A DNA stretch of 64,000 nucleotides from Nocardia paucivorans NBRC 100373 (GCF_000308675.1 NZ_BAGE01000002.1:28019-92018); one strand, 5' to 3'. Shown: positions 1-10,961, counted from the stretch's first letter. Numbers and translations are program-made. The notes: generated by a model not told the origin, from the sequence alone.

Positions 1-102
1 GGCTCGATAGCTCGCGAGCAGCCGCTCGACGCCCGCCTGATGCGCGGCGAACCCGGATTCGTATGCGGCCGGTGGGTGGCCGGCCTTCCCCAACAGACTC
101 AC
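1..102 (-). CDS. FAD-binding oxidoreductase, N-terminal fragment (runs off window)
   Basis: The minus strand is open from a GTG at 102 to the window edge. It reads V-S-L-L-G-K-A-G-H-P-P-A-A-Y-E-S-G-F, then an amphipathic stretch ending in VERLLASYRA. A GAGG Shine-Dalgarno element lies 7 nt before this GTG; another GTG at 108 is too close to it. The opening resembles actinobacterial FAD-linked oxidases of the Rv3719 type, which sit divergent from an SRPBCC gene exactly as here. Only about 34 codons are visible and none includes a cofactor motif, so the family assignment rests on context and N-terminal resemblance. Confidence 0.4.
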   Translation of the reverse strand, partial: MSLLGKAGHPPAAYESGFAAHQAGVERLLASYRA

Positions 103-313
103 TGCCACGCCTCGACGCTAGTACCAATGATCATTACGGGCCACCGTGAGGGGGGGTACACGCCCGAAATGTCACGTATATGTTGCACCGCGCTCGGTCG
201 GGTCACGGGGTCGCACGACCCGTCCTCGAGTAGTCCCACCTGCTGTCGAACGCTCGGGGTGCGGCAGGCAGGATGAGCCTGTCGAGATTTCGCACGCGGA
301 CAAGGAGCTCATT

Positions 314-748
314 GTGGGACAGGTCAAAGCCGACAGTTCGATCGTGGTCTCGGCGGACCCGCAGCGCACGCTGGCGGCGATCGCCGACTACACGGAGGTG
401 CGACCGCGGATTCTCTCCGCGCACTACCGGGACTACCAGGTGATCGAGGGCGGCCAGGGTGGTGGGACGGTGGCGCAGTGGACGCTGCAGGCCACCCAGA
501 AGCGGGTTCGCAATATCCGGGCCCAGGTATCGGTAGCCGATACCGTCGTCACCGAGAAGGACGCCAACTCCAGCCTGGTCAACACCTGGACCGTTGCCCC
601 CGAAGGGACCGGCTCCAAGGTCACCCTGACCACCACCTGGCAGGGCGCGGGTGGGATCTCCGGCATCTTCGAAGGCATCTTCGCGCCCCTCGGTCTGAAG
701 AAGATCCAGGCCGAGGTGTTGGAAAATTTGAAACGTGAACTCGCCTGA
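314..748 (+). CDS. SRPBCC-fold (polyketide cyclase/START-like) protein
   Basis: 144-residue cytosolic protein with the alternating strand pattern of SRPBCC ligand-binding proteins, including a DYTEVRPRIL segment near the N-terminus and a C-terminal amphipathic helix (KKIQAEVLENLKREL). The open frame extends upstream, but the GTG at 314 is preferred because AAGGAG lies 6 nt before it and homology-like sequence begins only there. The M. tuberculosis counterpart by position is Rv3718c. It is divergent from the partial oxidoreductase. Ligand unknown; the family binds hydrophobic small molecules. Confidence 0.85.
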   Translation: MGQVKADSSIVVSADPQRTLAAIADYTEVRPRILSAHYRDYQVIEGGQGGGTVAQWTLQATQKRVRNIRAQVSVADTVVTEKDANSSLVNTWTVAPEGTGSKVTLTTTWQGAGGISGIFEGIFAPLGLKKIQAEVLENLKRELA

Positions 749-780
749 GCCGACGCGGACCGCGAGACCCGGTCGGCCGA

Positions 781-806
781 GGCCGGACGAGCCATTCGGT
801 CCGGCC
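781..806. terminator. Hairpin between convergent genes
   Basis: Perfect 8-bp stem (GGCCGGAC at 781-788, GTCCGGCC at 799-806) with a 10-nt loop, placed between the SRPBCC gene and the convergent VOC gene. No U-tract is obvious, which is common in actinobacteria. Confidence 0.5.
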
Positions 807-820
807 GGCTCGGTCCTCGA

Positions 821-1177
821 TCAGTCCTCGGACGCGGCGATATCGAACAGATTGCCCTCGGGGTCGGCCAGGGTGCTCCAGCGAATGCCGAACTCGTGGA
901 AATCCCCGATATGTTTCGCTCCCAGCGCGACCGCCCGCTCCACCTCCGCGGGCAGGTCGGCGGCCGCCAGATCCAGATGAACCGCGTTCTTGCCGGGGGT
1001 GCGCTCGGGCACCTGCAAGAACATGAGGCCGGGGCCGTGTCCGTTCGAACGTCCGATACTCGCGTAGAACTCGTTCGCCCCTTCGTCCACCGGCATATCG
1101 AGTAGCTCGGCATAGAAGTCGGCGAGGGCCGCGGCGTTCGCGCAATCGAAGGTGATGCACTCGAGTGTGGGTGCCAT
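821..1177 (-). CDS. VOC-family (glyoxalase/dioxygenase-like) protein
   Basis: 118 residues. It begins MAPTLECITFDCANAAALAD and contains the features of a VOC half-domain: an N-terminal strand followed by ALADFYAELLDMPV, a central VHLDLAAADL segment in a metal-ligand position, and a C-terminal TLADPEGNLFDI motif typical of the glyoxalase/bleomycin-resistance superfamily. A start 19 codons further upstream is possible but adds a low-complexity tail. The substrate cannot be told from sequence. It stands alone between two unrelated genes. Confidence 0.8.
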   Translation of the reverse strand: MAPTLECITFDCANAAALADFYAELLDMPVDEGANEFYASIGRSNGHGPGLMFLQVPERTPGKNAVHLDLAAADLPAEVERAVALGAKHIGDFHEFGIRWSTLADPEGNLFDIAASED

Positions 1178-1273
1178 GGGTGGACATCCTGTCGATGGTC
1201 GGGCTGTGACGATTCGCATCATGCACCACCACACCGACAGGTCGACCGAGGGAAAAGCCGCCGCCGGAATGTC

Positions 1274-1852
1274 TCAGGCCAGAACGAACGTCAACAACAG
1301 CGGTGTCTGAAACGCTCCACGCCACCAGGAGTAACCGAGCCACACCCCCGGCGAGATCTCCCGAATCTCGTCCAGTAACTGCGGGCTCGGCGATGGGGCG
1401 TAGTCGAGTATCCAGGCCGGCTCGCCGTCGAGCGGGCTCGGACCGAGATAGACATTGGCGCCCCAGGCCTCCAAACCGGCGCCGGTGAGGCGGTTCATCA
1501 GATAACCGCCGCTGTTCGGCCCGTTGTAGCCGGTGTAGAAGGTTTTGCCGATCCACAATGGCGGCGCTATCTGCTGCATGATCGGCGGACGGGCGACCCA
1601 GCCGTTCTTCACCCCGGCCGGCACCGCCCCGGCCGCGGCGGCGACATAAATGGCGTCCTGCTGCTCGGTCGTGCAGCGGAAGCGTAACGAGTCGACGGTG
1701 GCGGCGCGGTCGTTCGGATCGATAACACATCCGTCGCCGTAGTCGGTGATCTGCTGGGGTGCTGCGGTTGCCACGGCGGCGCTCGGGAATGCGGCGAACG
1801 CCGCGATCAACGCGCCGAGCAGTCGTGCTCTTCTGATTGTTCTACTCCACAT
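1274..1852 (-). CDS. Secreted protein of unknown function
   Basis: 192 residues with a clear Sec signal peptide: positively charged MWSRTIRRARLL, a hydrophobic core rich in Ala, and a likely cleavage after ATAAP near residue 31. The mature part has three cysteines (GDGCVID and FRCTTEQQ close to its start are the obvious pair), many Trp/Gly/Pro residues (PPLWIGKTFYTGYNGP, WLGYSWWRGAF) and ends in a hydrophobic LLLTFVLA. I do not recognise a catalytic motif. Orthologues with this look are common in Nocardia and Rhodococcus. It is presumably extracytoplasmic. Confidence 0.75.
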   Translation of the reverse strand: MWSRTIRRARLLGALIAAFAAFPSAAVATAAPQQITDYGDGCVIDPNDRAATVDSLRFRCTTEQQDAIYVAAAAGAVPAGVKNGWVARPPIMQQIAPPLWIGKTFYTGYNGPNSGGYLMNRLTGAGLEAWGANVYLGPSPLDGEPAWILDYAPSPSPQLLDEIREISPGVWLGYSWWRGAFQTPLLLTFVLA

Positions 1853-1980
1853 ACCACTACTCCGGCCCCGGCCCTACCGCCTTCGCCGATCGAATCAATC
1901 CTAGGCGACGCGGGTATCGGATACGGCGGTCTCATGAGGTCTAGGCTGAACTGTGACGACACCCCGCAGAGAGGAATACC

Positions 1981-2310
1981 GTGCAGCCAGACGGTCAGTT
2001 CGATATGCAGCAGTTGCTCCGGCAGGCCCAGCAGATGCAGGAGCAGGTGATGGCGGCGCAGGCCGAACTCGCCGAGGCCGAGGTCACCGGCCAGGCGGGC
2101 AATGGACTGGTCGAGGTGACGGTCAAGGCCGACGGTGAGGTGGTGTCGCTGACCATCGACCCGAAGGTCGTCGATCCCGAGGATGTGGAGACGCTGCAGG
2201 ATCTCGTGGCGGGCGCGTTCAACGACGCCATGGCCAATGTGCAGCGGTTGGCGGCCGAGCGACTCGGCCCGCTGGCCGGTGGCGGTGTGCCGGGCCTGCC
2301 CGGTTTCTGA
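1981..2310 (+). CDS. ybaB: YbaB/EbfC family nucleoid-associated protein
   Basis: 109 residues from a GTG preceded by AGAGGAA. The N-terminal coiled helix ([19 protein letters not shown]) and the following [17 protein letters not shown] beta region are the YbaB signature. The family forms dimers that bind DNA non-specifically and is almost always found just upstream of recR, as here (18-nt gap), implying cotranscription. In mycobacteria it follows dnaX; that gene would lie outside this window or elsewhere. Confidence 0.92.
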   Translation: MQPDGQFDMQQLLRQAQQMQEQVMAAQAELAEAEVTGQAGNGLVEVTVKADGEVVSLTIDPKVVDPEDVETLQDLVAGAFNDAMANVQRLAAERLGPLAGGGVPGLPGF

Positions 2311-2328
2311 CCGGTCGGAGCGCCGCAG

Positions 2329-2937
2329 GTGTACGAGGGCCCGGTCCAGGATCTGATCGACGAGTTGGGCAAACTGCCCGGTGTCGGTCCCAAGAGTGCG
2401 CAGCGGATCGCGTTTCACCTGTTGCAGGTGGAACCGCCGGAAATCGACCGGTTGCAGGCGGTACTGCAGAAGGTGCGAGACGGGGTACGGTTCTGCGCGC
2501 TGTGCGGCACGGTCGCCGAAGGGGAGCTCTGCCGTATCTGCGCCGATCCGCGGCGTGACCGCACCATGATCTGCGTGGTCGAGGAACCCAAAGATGTGCA
2601 GGCGATCGAGCGCACCCGGGAGTTCCACGGCCGCTACCACGTACTCGGTGGTGCGCTCGACCCGCTCAGCGGCGTCGGTCCGGACCAGTTGCGGATTCGG
2701 GAGCTACTGGCACGGATCGGCAACCAGGCCGATGGCGTCGATGTCACCGAGGTGATCATCGCCACCGACCCGAACACCGAGGGTGAAGCGACCGCCACCT
2801 ATCTGGTGCGGATGTTGCGCGATTTTCCCGGTCTCACCGTCACCCGGCCGGCCTCGGGCCTGCCGATGGGCGGTGACCTGGAATTCGCCGACGAACTGAC
2901 GCTGGGCCGGGCGCTATCGGGCCGGCGCGCGCTCTAG
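2329..2937 (+). CDS. recR: Recombination protein RecR
   Basis: 202 residues, the usual RecR length, GTG start. A helix-hairpin-helix ([17 protein letters not shown], about residues 16-32) is followed by a four-cysteine zinc finger (C56, C59, C68, C71) and a Toprim domain beginning [10 protein letters not shown] and containing [15 protein letters not shown]. RecR works with RecO/RecF to load RecA on gapped DNA. It is the second gene of the ybaB-recR unit. Confidence 0.96.
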   Translation: MYEGPVQDLIDELGKLPGVGPKSAQRIAFHLLQVEPPEIDRLQAVLQKVRDGVRFCALCGTVAEGELCRICADPRRDRTMICVVEEPKDVQAIERTREFHGRYHVLGGALDPLSGVGPDQLRIRELLARIGNQADGVDVTEVIIATDPNTEGEATATYLVRMLRDFPGLTVTRPASGLPMGGDLEFADELTLGRALSGRRAL

Positions 2938-2955
2938 CCGTGTAGCCGCCGGCGG

Positions 2956-3600
2956 CTACAGCTCCGGTCGGCTCCACGCCAGGGCGTCGAGCCGGGTGCG
3001 GTCACCGGTGGCCCAATCCCAGATCAATGCCGCGACCGTATCGGCCCCCGTCACGGTTGTACCGAAGTGCCGGTCGGGGCCGCCGTCGCGGTACTCCAGG
3101 GCGAATTGATCCTCGGTCAGGCGGTAGGTCTGGATATAGACCTGTTCGGCGCGTTCGGCGATCAGATACGGGTTCGGATCGGCCAACTCCCGTACCCAGA
3201 GTCCGGCCAGGGCCTTGGTGAGGTAGGGGAACTCGCCTGCCCCGCCCAGGGTGACGGTGAGCGGTATGTGGTCGGTCGGATCGATCAGCCAGGCCAGCTG
3301 CGGATCGTAGAGGGCGTAGTCACGGGGGGTCGCGAGGTCGAACAGCAGTGCCCGGGCAAAGCCGATGGCGTCGTACGGGCTGGGCACATACAGCGTCGAG
3401 CCGGTCGGGATGCCGCCTATGGGAGCCGTGCTGAGGAAACTGTCCTCCTCCGGCAGTTCGGCGTTGCGCGCGTTCACCTCCGCCGCGATGGCCGCCACCT
3501 CGTCGGTCTCCGGCCGCCCCCGCTGGGCCGTCAGATAGGCGTCCACCTCCACGGAGGTGGACGCGACACCGGACGGCAGCAGGATGTGGTCGTAGCTCAC
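2956..3600 (-). CDS. Conserved hypothetical protein
   Basis: 214 residues from a GTG at 3600. No signal peptide or membrane segment is visible. It is acidic, with a region (PETDEVAAIAAEVNARNAELPEED) suggesting two short helices and then alternating strand-like segments (GSTLYVPSPYDAIGFARALLFDLA). It converges with recR over an 18-nt gap and lies next to gatD, the position of hypothetical Rv3714c in M. tuberculosis; the two may or may not be homologous. Function unknown. Confidence 0.7.
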   Translation of the reverse strand: MSYDHILLPSGVASTSVEVDAYLTAQRGRPETDEVAAIAAEVNARNAELPEEDSFLSTAPIGGIPTGSTLYVPSPYDAIGFARALLFDLATPRDYALYDPQLAWLIDPTDHIPLTVTLGGAGEFPYLTKALAGLWVRELADPNPYLIAERAEQVYIQTYRLTEDQFALEYRDGGPDRHFGTTVTGADTVAALIWDWATGDRTRLDALAWSRPEL

Positions 3601-3678
3601 CCGGTCAGCCTACGGGCCGCCCGGGATCTCTCCGCGCCCGCGCACCCATGGGCCGTGAACCGGGCGGCTCGGTTCGGG

Positions 3679-4389
3679 TCAGGCCCGCAGACGTTCGCGG
3701 CGGAGTTGGTCGACCTCGGGCAGATCCAGCGGCTCGAGGTGATCGACGCCAAGGGCCCGGATGAGCAGATAATCGGCCAGCTCCGGATTGCGGGCCAGCG
3801 CCGGGCCGTGCATATAGGTGCCCAGCACCGACCCCTGGGCCACCCCTTCCAGGCCGTCGCCCACCCCGTTGCCGACCCCTCGGGTGACCCGGGCCAGGCC
3901 CTGGGCGTCGGGTCCGATGGTGGTGCCGCCGCGGTGGTTCTCGAAACCGGTGAGCGGTGCGCTCAGACCCGGCAGCAGCGGTGTTGTGGCCACCTCGCCG
4001 ATGGCGCGCCGTTCCTGCGGGGACGTGGTGGCATCGAGCAGCCCCACCCCGTCGACCCGCTCCCCGCCGGACGTTTCGTACCAGTGCCCGAGTACTTGGA
4101 TGGCCGCGCAGATCGCGAGTACCGGAGCGCCGCGTCCGGCAGCTCGTTGCAGACCGGGATACCGCTGTAGATGTCGGGTGGCCAATCGTTGCGCCGAATC
4201 CTCGGCGCCGCCCAGGGTGTAGATGTCCAGTGACTCCGGAACCGGATCGGGCAGTGTGATCTCGACGATCTCGGCATCGATACCGCGCATCCGCAGCCGC
4301 TGCCGCAGCACCAGCGCATTGCCGCCGTCCCCATAGGTCCCCATCACATCGGGCAGTACCAGCCCGATCCGGACGGTTGATTCGCTCAT
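3679..4389 (-). CDS. gatD: Lipid II isoglutaminyl synthase, glutaminase subunit GatD
   Basis: 236 residues, class I (CobB/CobQ-like) glutamine amidotransferase. The nucleophile is C94 in LAICAAIQVLG, and the catalytic histidine is H194 in TYMHGP, close to the positions of the S. aureus enzyme. GatD frees ammonia from glutamine and passes it to MurT, which amidates the D-Glu of lipid II stem peptides. Its ATG overlaps the murT stop by 4 nt (ATGA at 4386-4389), so the two are translationally coupled. A longer upstream frame exists but reads into murT out of phase and was discarded. Confidence 0.93.
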   Translation of the reverse strand: MSESTVRIGLVLPDVMGTYGDGGNALVLRQRLRMRGIDAEIVEITLPDPVPESLDIYTLGGAEDSAQRLATRHLQRYPGLQRAAGRGAPVLAICAAIQVLGHWYETSGGERVDGVGLLDATTSPQERRAIGEVATTPLLPGLSAPLTGFENHRGGTTIGPDAQGLARVTRGVGNGVGDGLEGVAQGSVLGTYMHGPALARNPELADYLLIRALGVDHLEPLDLPEVDQLRRERLRA

Positions 4390-5642
4390 GAAGTTGTGTC
4401 CTTTCGGTCCGCCCGGGCCTCCAGGTCCCGATTCAGATCGCGGAACGCGGTGTAATTGGCCAGCACCTCGACCCGTCCGGACGGGCAGGACGCTATGGCG
4501 CGCAGCGGATTCGGCACCGTGATGTGTTCGACCCCGGCGTAGGTCAGCCGCACGGCCAGGTCGGTGGCCCGCTCCCCGGCGGCGACCACCTGTACGCCTT
4601 CGAAGTGCTCGAATCGCACATCCCACAACCAGGACAGATCCTCACCGTCGGGCACCTGGCCGTTCACCGCGATCACCAGGCCCGCCGCGGTCGGGTCGAT
4701 CATCGATAGTGCTTCCTGCCAACCGGCCGGGTTCTTGGCCAGCAGCAGCCGGGCCGTGTGCTTGCCGAGTTGCACGGTCCGGTAGCGGCCTGCGATCTCA
4801 CGGACCGTCCCCGTCGCGGCACATGCCTCCTCGGCGGAGGCACCCATGGCCACCGCGGCGGCGACGGCCTGGGCGGCATTACCCCGGTTCGCCCGACCGG
4901 GCAGGGCCGGCCGCAGCGGGAGACGCACCCCGTCGGGACCGCACAGCTTGTCGCCGTCGAGCCACCAGTCCGGTTGTGGGCGACGGAAATCGGCGCCGGT
5001 GCTGTGCCAGTCCTCGTCCTCCCAGAGAATGGGTTCCCCGCTGCGCGGGCAGCTGGTGGCATCGATCGCCCAGCCACTGCCCGCCGCGACCCACACCACA
5101 TTCGGATGGTCGTAGGCGATGGAGGTGACCAGGACGTCGTCGCAGTTGGCGACGACAACCGTATCGGGGTGTCGGGCCAATCCCGCCCGCAGACGACGCT
5201 CGATCATATTGATCTCGCCGACCCGGTCCAGCTGATCGCGGCTCAGGTTGAGCAGCACCACCGCGGCCGGGTTCAGCGAATCGGTGACATGTGGCAGGTG
5301 CAGTTCGTCGACCTCGATCGCGGCCAGCGGCGCATCCCGGTGCACATTCAGCGCGGAGACGATACCGGCGTCCATATTGGCGCCGTCGGCCTGGGTGGCG
5401 ACCTCGCCGAGGGTGCTCAATGCCGCGGTGGTCATTCGGGTGGTGGTCGATTTGCCGTTGGTGCCGGTGATGAGCACCGTGCGCCGACCTCGCCCCAACT
5501 GGTCCATGATCGTGGGGTCGATCTTCAGGGCGATCAACCCCCCGATCATGGACCCTTTGCCCCGTCCCGCCTTCTGCGACGCCCATGCGGCGGCTGCTGC
5601 CAGCCGCAGCGCGATCCGTCCGCGCACCGATATGTCTGCCAC
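4386..5642 (-). CDS. murT: Lipid II isoglutaminyl synthase, Mur-ligase subunit MurT
   Basis: 418 residues from GTG 5642 (VADISVRGRIALRL); an upstream in-frame start at 5696 is less likely because similarity begins at this segment. Mur ligase ATP-binding motif TGTNGKST at about residues 59-66, substrate-domain motifs EVDELHL and LNLSRDQLDR, and a C-terminal DUF1727 domain (NPAGWQEALSMI). It activates lipid II D-Glu with ATP for amidation. The zinc-ribbon insertion seen in S. aureus MurT is degraded here: CPRSGEP replaces the expected CPxCG, and the second CxxC is missing (WHSTGADF before RRPQPDWW). Confidence 0.93.
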   Translation of the reverse strand: MADISVRGRIALRLAAAAAWASQKAGRGKGSMIGGLIALKIDPTIMDQLGRGRRTVLITGTNGKSTTTRMTTAALSTLGEVATQADGANMDAGIVSALNVHRDAPLAAIEVDELHLPHVTDSLNPAAVVLLNLSRDQLDRVGEINMIERRLRAGLARHPDTVVVANCDDVLVTSIAYDHPNVVWVAAGSGWAIDATSCPRSGEPILWEDEDWHSTGADFRRPQPDWWLDGDKLCGPDGVRLPLRPALPGRANRGNAAQAVAAAVAMGASAEEACAATGTVREIAGRYRTVQLGKHTARLLLAKNPAGWQEALSMIDPTAAGLVIAVNGQVPDGEDLSWLWDVRFEHFEGVQVVAAGERATDLAVRLTYAGVEHITVPNPLRAIASCPSGRVEVLANYTAFRDLNRDLEARADRKDTTS

Positions 5643-5711
5643 GCCGCGCAGTCTAATGTTCGCCTGTTGCGGTGATGTTCCGCACGGGCGATTCACCGGT
5701 GGGCGGGCGGT

Positions 5712-7772
5712 TCATCGGTAGTAGGGCACGTCTCCGTACTGCTGCGGACCGTTGTCCCTTCCGTTGCCACCGTCGGCGTAGGCGAAATCGTCGGCGACCA
5801 TGGCGGCCAGCTCGAGCAGGGCGCGGCGCGTGGGTTTGCCCACCAACTCCAGGTCGATCTCGGCGCCCTCGGCGAGGTGATCGTCGAAGGGCACCACCTG
5901 CACCGCTCGGGTCCGGTCCAGGAACAGTTTGCGCAGATTATCGATATTGATCGTCGACGACCCGCGCCGCGAGGCGTTGACCACCACCACCGTGCGCTCC
6001 ACCAGCTTCCCGTAACCGTGGTGGTCGAGCCAGTCCAGGGTGGCCGAGGCGCTGCGGGCGCCGTCGATGGCCGGTGAGGTCACCAACACCAGGGAACTGG
6101 CCATATCGAGCACCCCGGACATCGCCGAATGCATCAATCCGGTACCGCAGTCGGTGAGGATGATGTTGTAGAACGACTGCAGAATGCTGATGGCCTTGCG
6201 GTAATCGGCCTCGCTGAACGCCTCCGAAACCGCCGGATCCTGTTCACTGGCGAGCACTTCCAGCCGGCTGGGCGCCTGTGAGGTGTGAGCGCGCACATCC
6301 GAATACCGCGTGATGTGCTGATCCTCCAACAGGTTGCGGACCGTCGAGCGGGTCTGCCGCGGCACCCGGTGGGCGAGGGTGCCCAGGTCGGGGTTGGCGT
6401 CGATGGCGATAACCCGGTCGCCGCGCAGTGACGCGAAGGTCGAGCCGAGTCCGACTGTCGTCGTGGTCTTGCCGACACCACCCTTGAGCGACAGAATCGC
6501 GATCCGGTAGTCACCACGTACCGGCTGGTTCACCCGTTCGACCAGGTCGCGGTAGACGATATCGGCCGCGGACTCGCCGGGATTGATGACACCGCGCGAT
6601 ACCTTGTGCACGGCCCGGCGCCATCCGCTGCGGGGTGCCCGGCGGGTTCGCCGCAACAGGTTCAGGTCGTTGATCCCCTGCCCCGGCTGCGGTGGGTTCT
6701 GCGGCTGCGGCGGTTGGTGGGGTTGCTGTTGGTACTGCTGGACCTGCTGTTGCTGTTGTTGTTGCGGCGGTTGAGGTCCGGCGGGAGGGCCAGGGGGTCC
6801 GGCGGGCGGATTCGGCGGCTGATACGCGCTGGTGTTCCAGGAACCGGACGGGTATTGACCGCCGGCCGGCCCGGTGGGAGGGGGCGGCGGTTGATAGGCC
6901 GGAGGTGGCGACACCGGTGGGGGAGCCCAACTGTAGATCGCACTGTCGGACCGCTCGGATTCGGGCTGCGGACCGGGCGAGGCGTCGCCGGGCGTCGACG
7001 GGTAACCGCCCGCCTCGCCGTTCGCTCCGGGGGCCGGATCCGCGGGCGGGCCGGCGGGACCGGGAGGCGGGGCGTACAGGCCGTTGGGATCGCCGTACTG
7101 CCCGGTGGGTGGGTTGTGGGGCCCACCATCGGGCGGACCGTACGGCCCAACCGGCGATATGGGTTGTTCACCGGGAACGAAATACTGTCCTCCCGGCTGC
7201 ACCCCGGGAGGACAGTACCCGGCGCCGGGAGGCGCGTATTGGCCGCCCGGGCCGATGAACTGGGCCGGATCGGGCTGGGGGAACTGTCCACTGGCGTGGG
7301 GGAGGGGTTGTTCGGTTCCCGGTGCGCCGTATTGTGCGGGATCGGGTTGTGCGGGATCGGGCTGGGGGAATTGTCCGCTGCCGGGCGCGGCGGACTGCTC
7401 CGCGCCCTCGGTCTCGACCCGACCGGGCTCGGGCATGATGAACTGCCCTTCCACAGGAGACGAACCGTAGGGGGCGGCGCCGACCGGTTGCAGTTCCGGC
7501 GCGCCTTCACCGGGCCCGGCCTCGAACGCATTGTTCAGGGGCGCGGTGAATCCGTCGCCGTCGGCGCCTTCCGGCATGCCGTTGCTGTCCGCAGCGGGAG
7601 ACGAGGCGCCGGTATCGGCCGACGATTCGGTTGCCTGAGGCTGTTGTTCCCCGGCCACACCCGATGCGTCGGCCTGCTGCGGGCCCTCGGGTTCGACGGT
7701 GACCTCACCGGCGTCCACCGGAGGACTCTGCAGCCAGGGCGGAGAGGTCGGGTCGTGGTCGTTACTTGTCAC
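5712..7772 (-). CDS. MinD/ParA-like ATPase with long Pro/Gln-rich N-terminus (EspI-like)
   Basis: About 686 residues. The first ~390 are low-complexity Pro/Gly/Gln (repeats such as GQFPQPDPAQ and a seven-Gln run), followed by a basic linker (RRTRRAPRSGWRRAVHKVSRG) and a MinD-type ATPase in the last ~270 residues with deviant Walker [11 protein letters not shown], switch AIDANPDLGTL and a Walker B-like ILTDCGTG. The architecture matches EspI-type ATPases associated with type VII secretion and other mycolate-cell MinD-like proteins; partner unknown because no ESX gene is present. GTG 7772 has GGGGGA 4 nt upstream; ATG 7784 is the alternative. Likely cytosolic or membrane-recruited. Confidence 0.8.
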   Translation of the reverse strand: MTSNDHDPTSPPWLQSPPVDAGEVTVEPEGPQQADASGVAGEQQPQATESSADTGASSPAADSNGMPEGADGDGFTAPLNNAFEAGPGEGAPELQPVGAAPYGSSPVEGQFIMPEPGRVETEGAEQSAAPGSGQFPQPDPAQPDPAQYGAPGTEQPLPHASGQFPQPDPAQFIGPGGQYAPPGAGYCPPGVQPGGQYFVPGEQPISPVGPYGPPDGGPHNPPTGQYGDPNGLYAPPPGPAGPPADPAPGANGEAGGYPSTPGDASPGPQPESERSDSAIYSWAPPPVSPPPAYQPPPPPTGPAGGQYPSGSWNTSAYQPPNPPAGPPGPPAGPQPPQQQQQQQVQQYQQQPHQPPQPQNPPQPGQGINDLNLLRRTRRAPRSGWRRAVHKVSRGVINPGESAADIVYRDLVERVNQPVRGDYRIAILSLKGGVGKTTTTVGLGSTFASLRGDRVIAIDANPDLGTLAHRVPRQTRSTVRNLLEDQHITRYSDVRAHTSQAPSRLEVLASEQDPAVSEAFSEADYRKAISILQSFYNIILTDCGTGLMHSAMSGVLDMASSLVLVTSPAIDGARSASATLDWLDHHGYGKLVERTVVVVNASRRGSSTINIDNLRKLFLDRTRAVQVVPFDDHLAEGAEIDLELVGKPTRRALLELAAMVADDFAYADGGNGRDNGPQQYGDVPYYR
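7183..7217. repeat. 14-bp perfect inverted repeat inside the MinD-like gene
   Basis: Arms 7183-7196 (TACTGTCCTCCCGG) and 7204-7217 are exact reverse complements around a 7-nt spacer. It falls in the Pro/Gly-rich coding region, where it encodes mirror-like YCPPG and PGGQY segments, so it may be a by-product of repeat expansion or an mRNA hairpin. Confidence 0.6.
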
Positions 7773-7901
7773 AGGTTCCCCCATCTGCTCGGGTGTTCGA
7801 GCAGAATGCTCGGCGGCTGGAGTTGAGACCCACGCTAGCAGGTATGGCCCCTTCTCACCCTTGCTGGTAAGCGGGGCCGGAACCGGTAGCCGTGTGGTGG
7901 G

Positions 7902-7939
7902 ACCGAAAGGCCCACCGAGGAATCGGCGGGCCTTTCGGT
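7902..7939 (-). terminator. Intrinsic terminator of leuA
   Basis: 16-nt arms (7902-7917 and 7924-7939) pair at 15 positions around a 6-nt loop, starting 15 nt beyond the leuA stop. It separates leuA from the MinD-like gene on the same strand. Confidence 0.8.
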
Positions 7940-7953
7940 TGCGATGATTCGGT

Positions 7954-9933
<1,980 letters not shown>

Positions 9934-10033
9934 TTACGGGCAGCCGGCAGCATCGCTGGTCAGGATTGTGCGTACCGGTGCCGAACCGGCGAGATATCGC
10001 GCGGACGAGCCGGGAAGATCGAAGGAAATATCC

Positions 10034-10795
10034 ATGACGTGGCTGGAAGTACTGGCCGTTCTCGGCGCGGGGATCGCCGCGGGCGGGATCAACACCGTCG
10101 TCGGTTCCGGCACCCTCATCACCTTTCCCGTTCTGTTGGCGATCGGTTATCCGCCGGTGACCGCGAATGTATCGAATACGGTCGGCCTGGTCCCGGGATC
10201 GTTGAGCGGGGCGATCGGCTATCGCCGCGAGCTGGCCGGGCAGCGGGCCCGGCTCCTGCGGTTGGGCAGCGCCACACTGCTCGGCGCGATCACCGGGGCC
10301 GCCGCGCTGTTGACCCTGCCCGAGGGCGCGTTCGCGGCAATCGTCCCGGTGCTGATCTGCATCGCGCTGGTCCTGGTGGTGCTCCAGCCGCGTTTGTCGG
10401 CGTGGGTGAAGCAGCGACGCGACAGCGGTCCCGCACCCGCACACGGTGGACCGGTGCTGTGGGCGACGGTTTTCGGCACCGGCATCTATGGTGGGTACTT
10501 CGGCGCCGCCCAGGGGGTGCTGCTGCTGGGACTGCTCGGTGTTTTCGTCCATGAGGACATCCAGCGTCTCAACGGGGTGAAGAATGTTCTCGCGCTGCTG
10601 GCGAACGCCGTCTCGGCGGTTATCTTCATCGTGATCGCCGATATCGCCTGGCCCGTTGTCGGGTTGATCGCGGTCGGTTCGGTGATCGGCGGTCAGCTCG
10701 GCGCCACCATCGGCCGCAGGCTGCCGCCGAATGCACTGCGGGCGGTCATCGTGGTGGTGGGGGTCATCGCGGTGATCCGACTCGTTTTCGCCTAG
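10034..10795 (+). CDS. TauE/SafE-family membrane permease (sulfite/organosulfonate exporter-like)
   Basis: 253 residues, nearly all membrane helices (about eight). The two TauE/SafE repeats are visible: AAGGINTVVGSGTLITFPVLL near the N-terminus and GGYFGAAQGVLLLGLLGV in the second half. Members export or import small organic or sulfur anions; substrate unknown here. GAAGGA precedes the ATG at a suitable distance. It stands alone between leuA and the oxidase gene, with no sulfur genes nearby to refine the role. Confidence 0.85.
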   Translation: MTWLEVLAVLGAGIAAGGINTVVGSGTLITFPVLLAIGYPPVTANVSNTVGLVPGSLSGAIGYRRELAGQRARLLRLGSATLLGAITGAAALLTLPEGAFAAIVPVLICIALVLVVLQPRLSAWVKQRRDSGPAPAHGGPVLWATVFGTGIYGGYFGAAQGVLLLGLLGVFVHEDIQRLNGVKNVLALLANAVSAVIFIVIADIAWPVVGLIAVGSVIGGQLGATIGRRLPPNALRAVIVVVGVIAVIRLVFA

Positions 10796-10961
10796 CCTGT
10801 TGAGCGCCTGACCCATTGGGTCGGAAGGCAATCCGTCGACCGAGGCGAGAGACGAGATATGGGCCGGTATCGGGTGATGGGTAACACAGTTGCCCGTCAC
10901 GATGCCAGAAATATCGGTAGGATCCCTCGGCCGAAAGGTGTGTGAGAAAGGTTATACCGGG

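Noticed and set aside
6606..7826. Long plus-strand frame across the MinD-like gene, and its Pro-rich repeats as a possible CRISPR
   Set aside because: The frame is Arg/Gly-rich and antisense to a clear ATPase; the repeats are irregular, in frame and coding, with no spacer structure.
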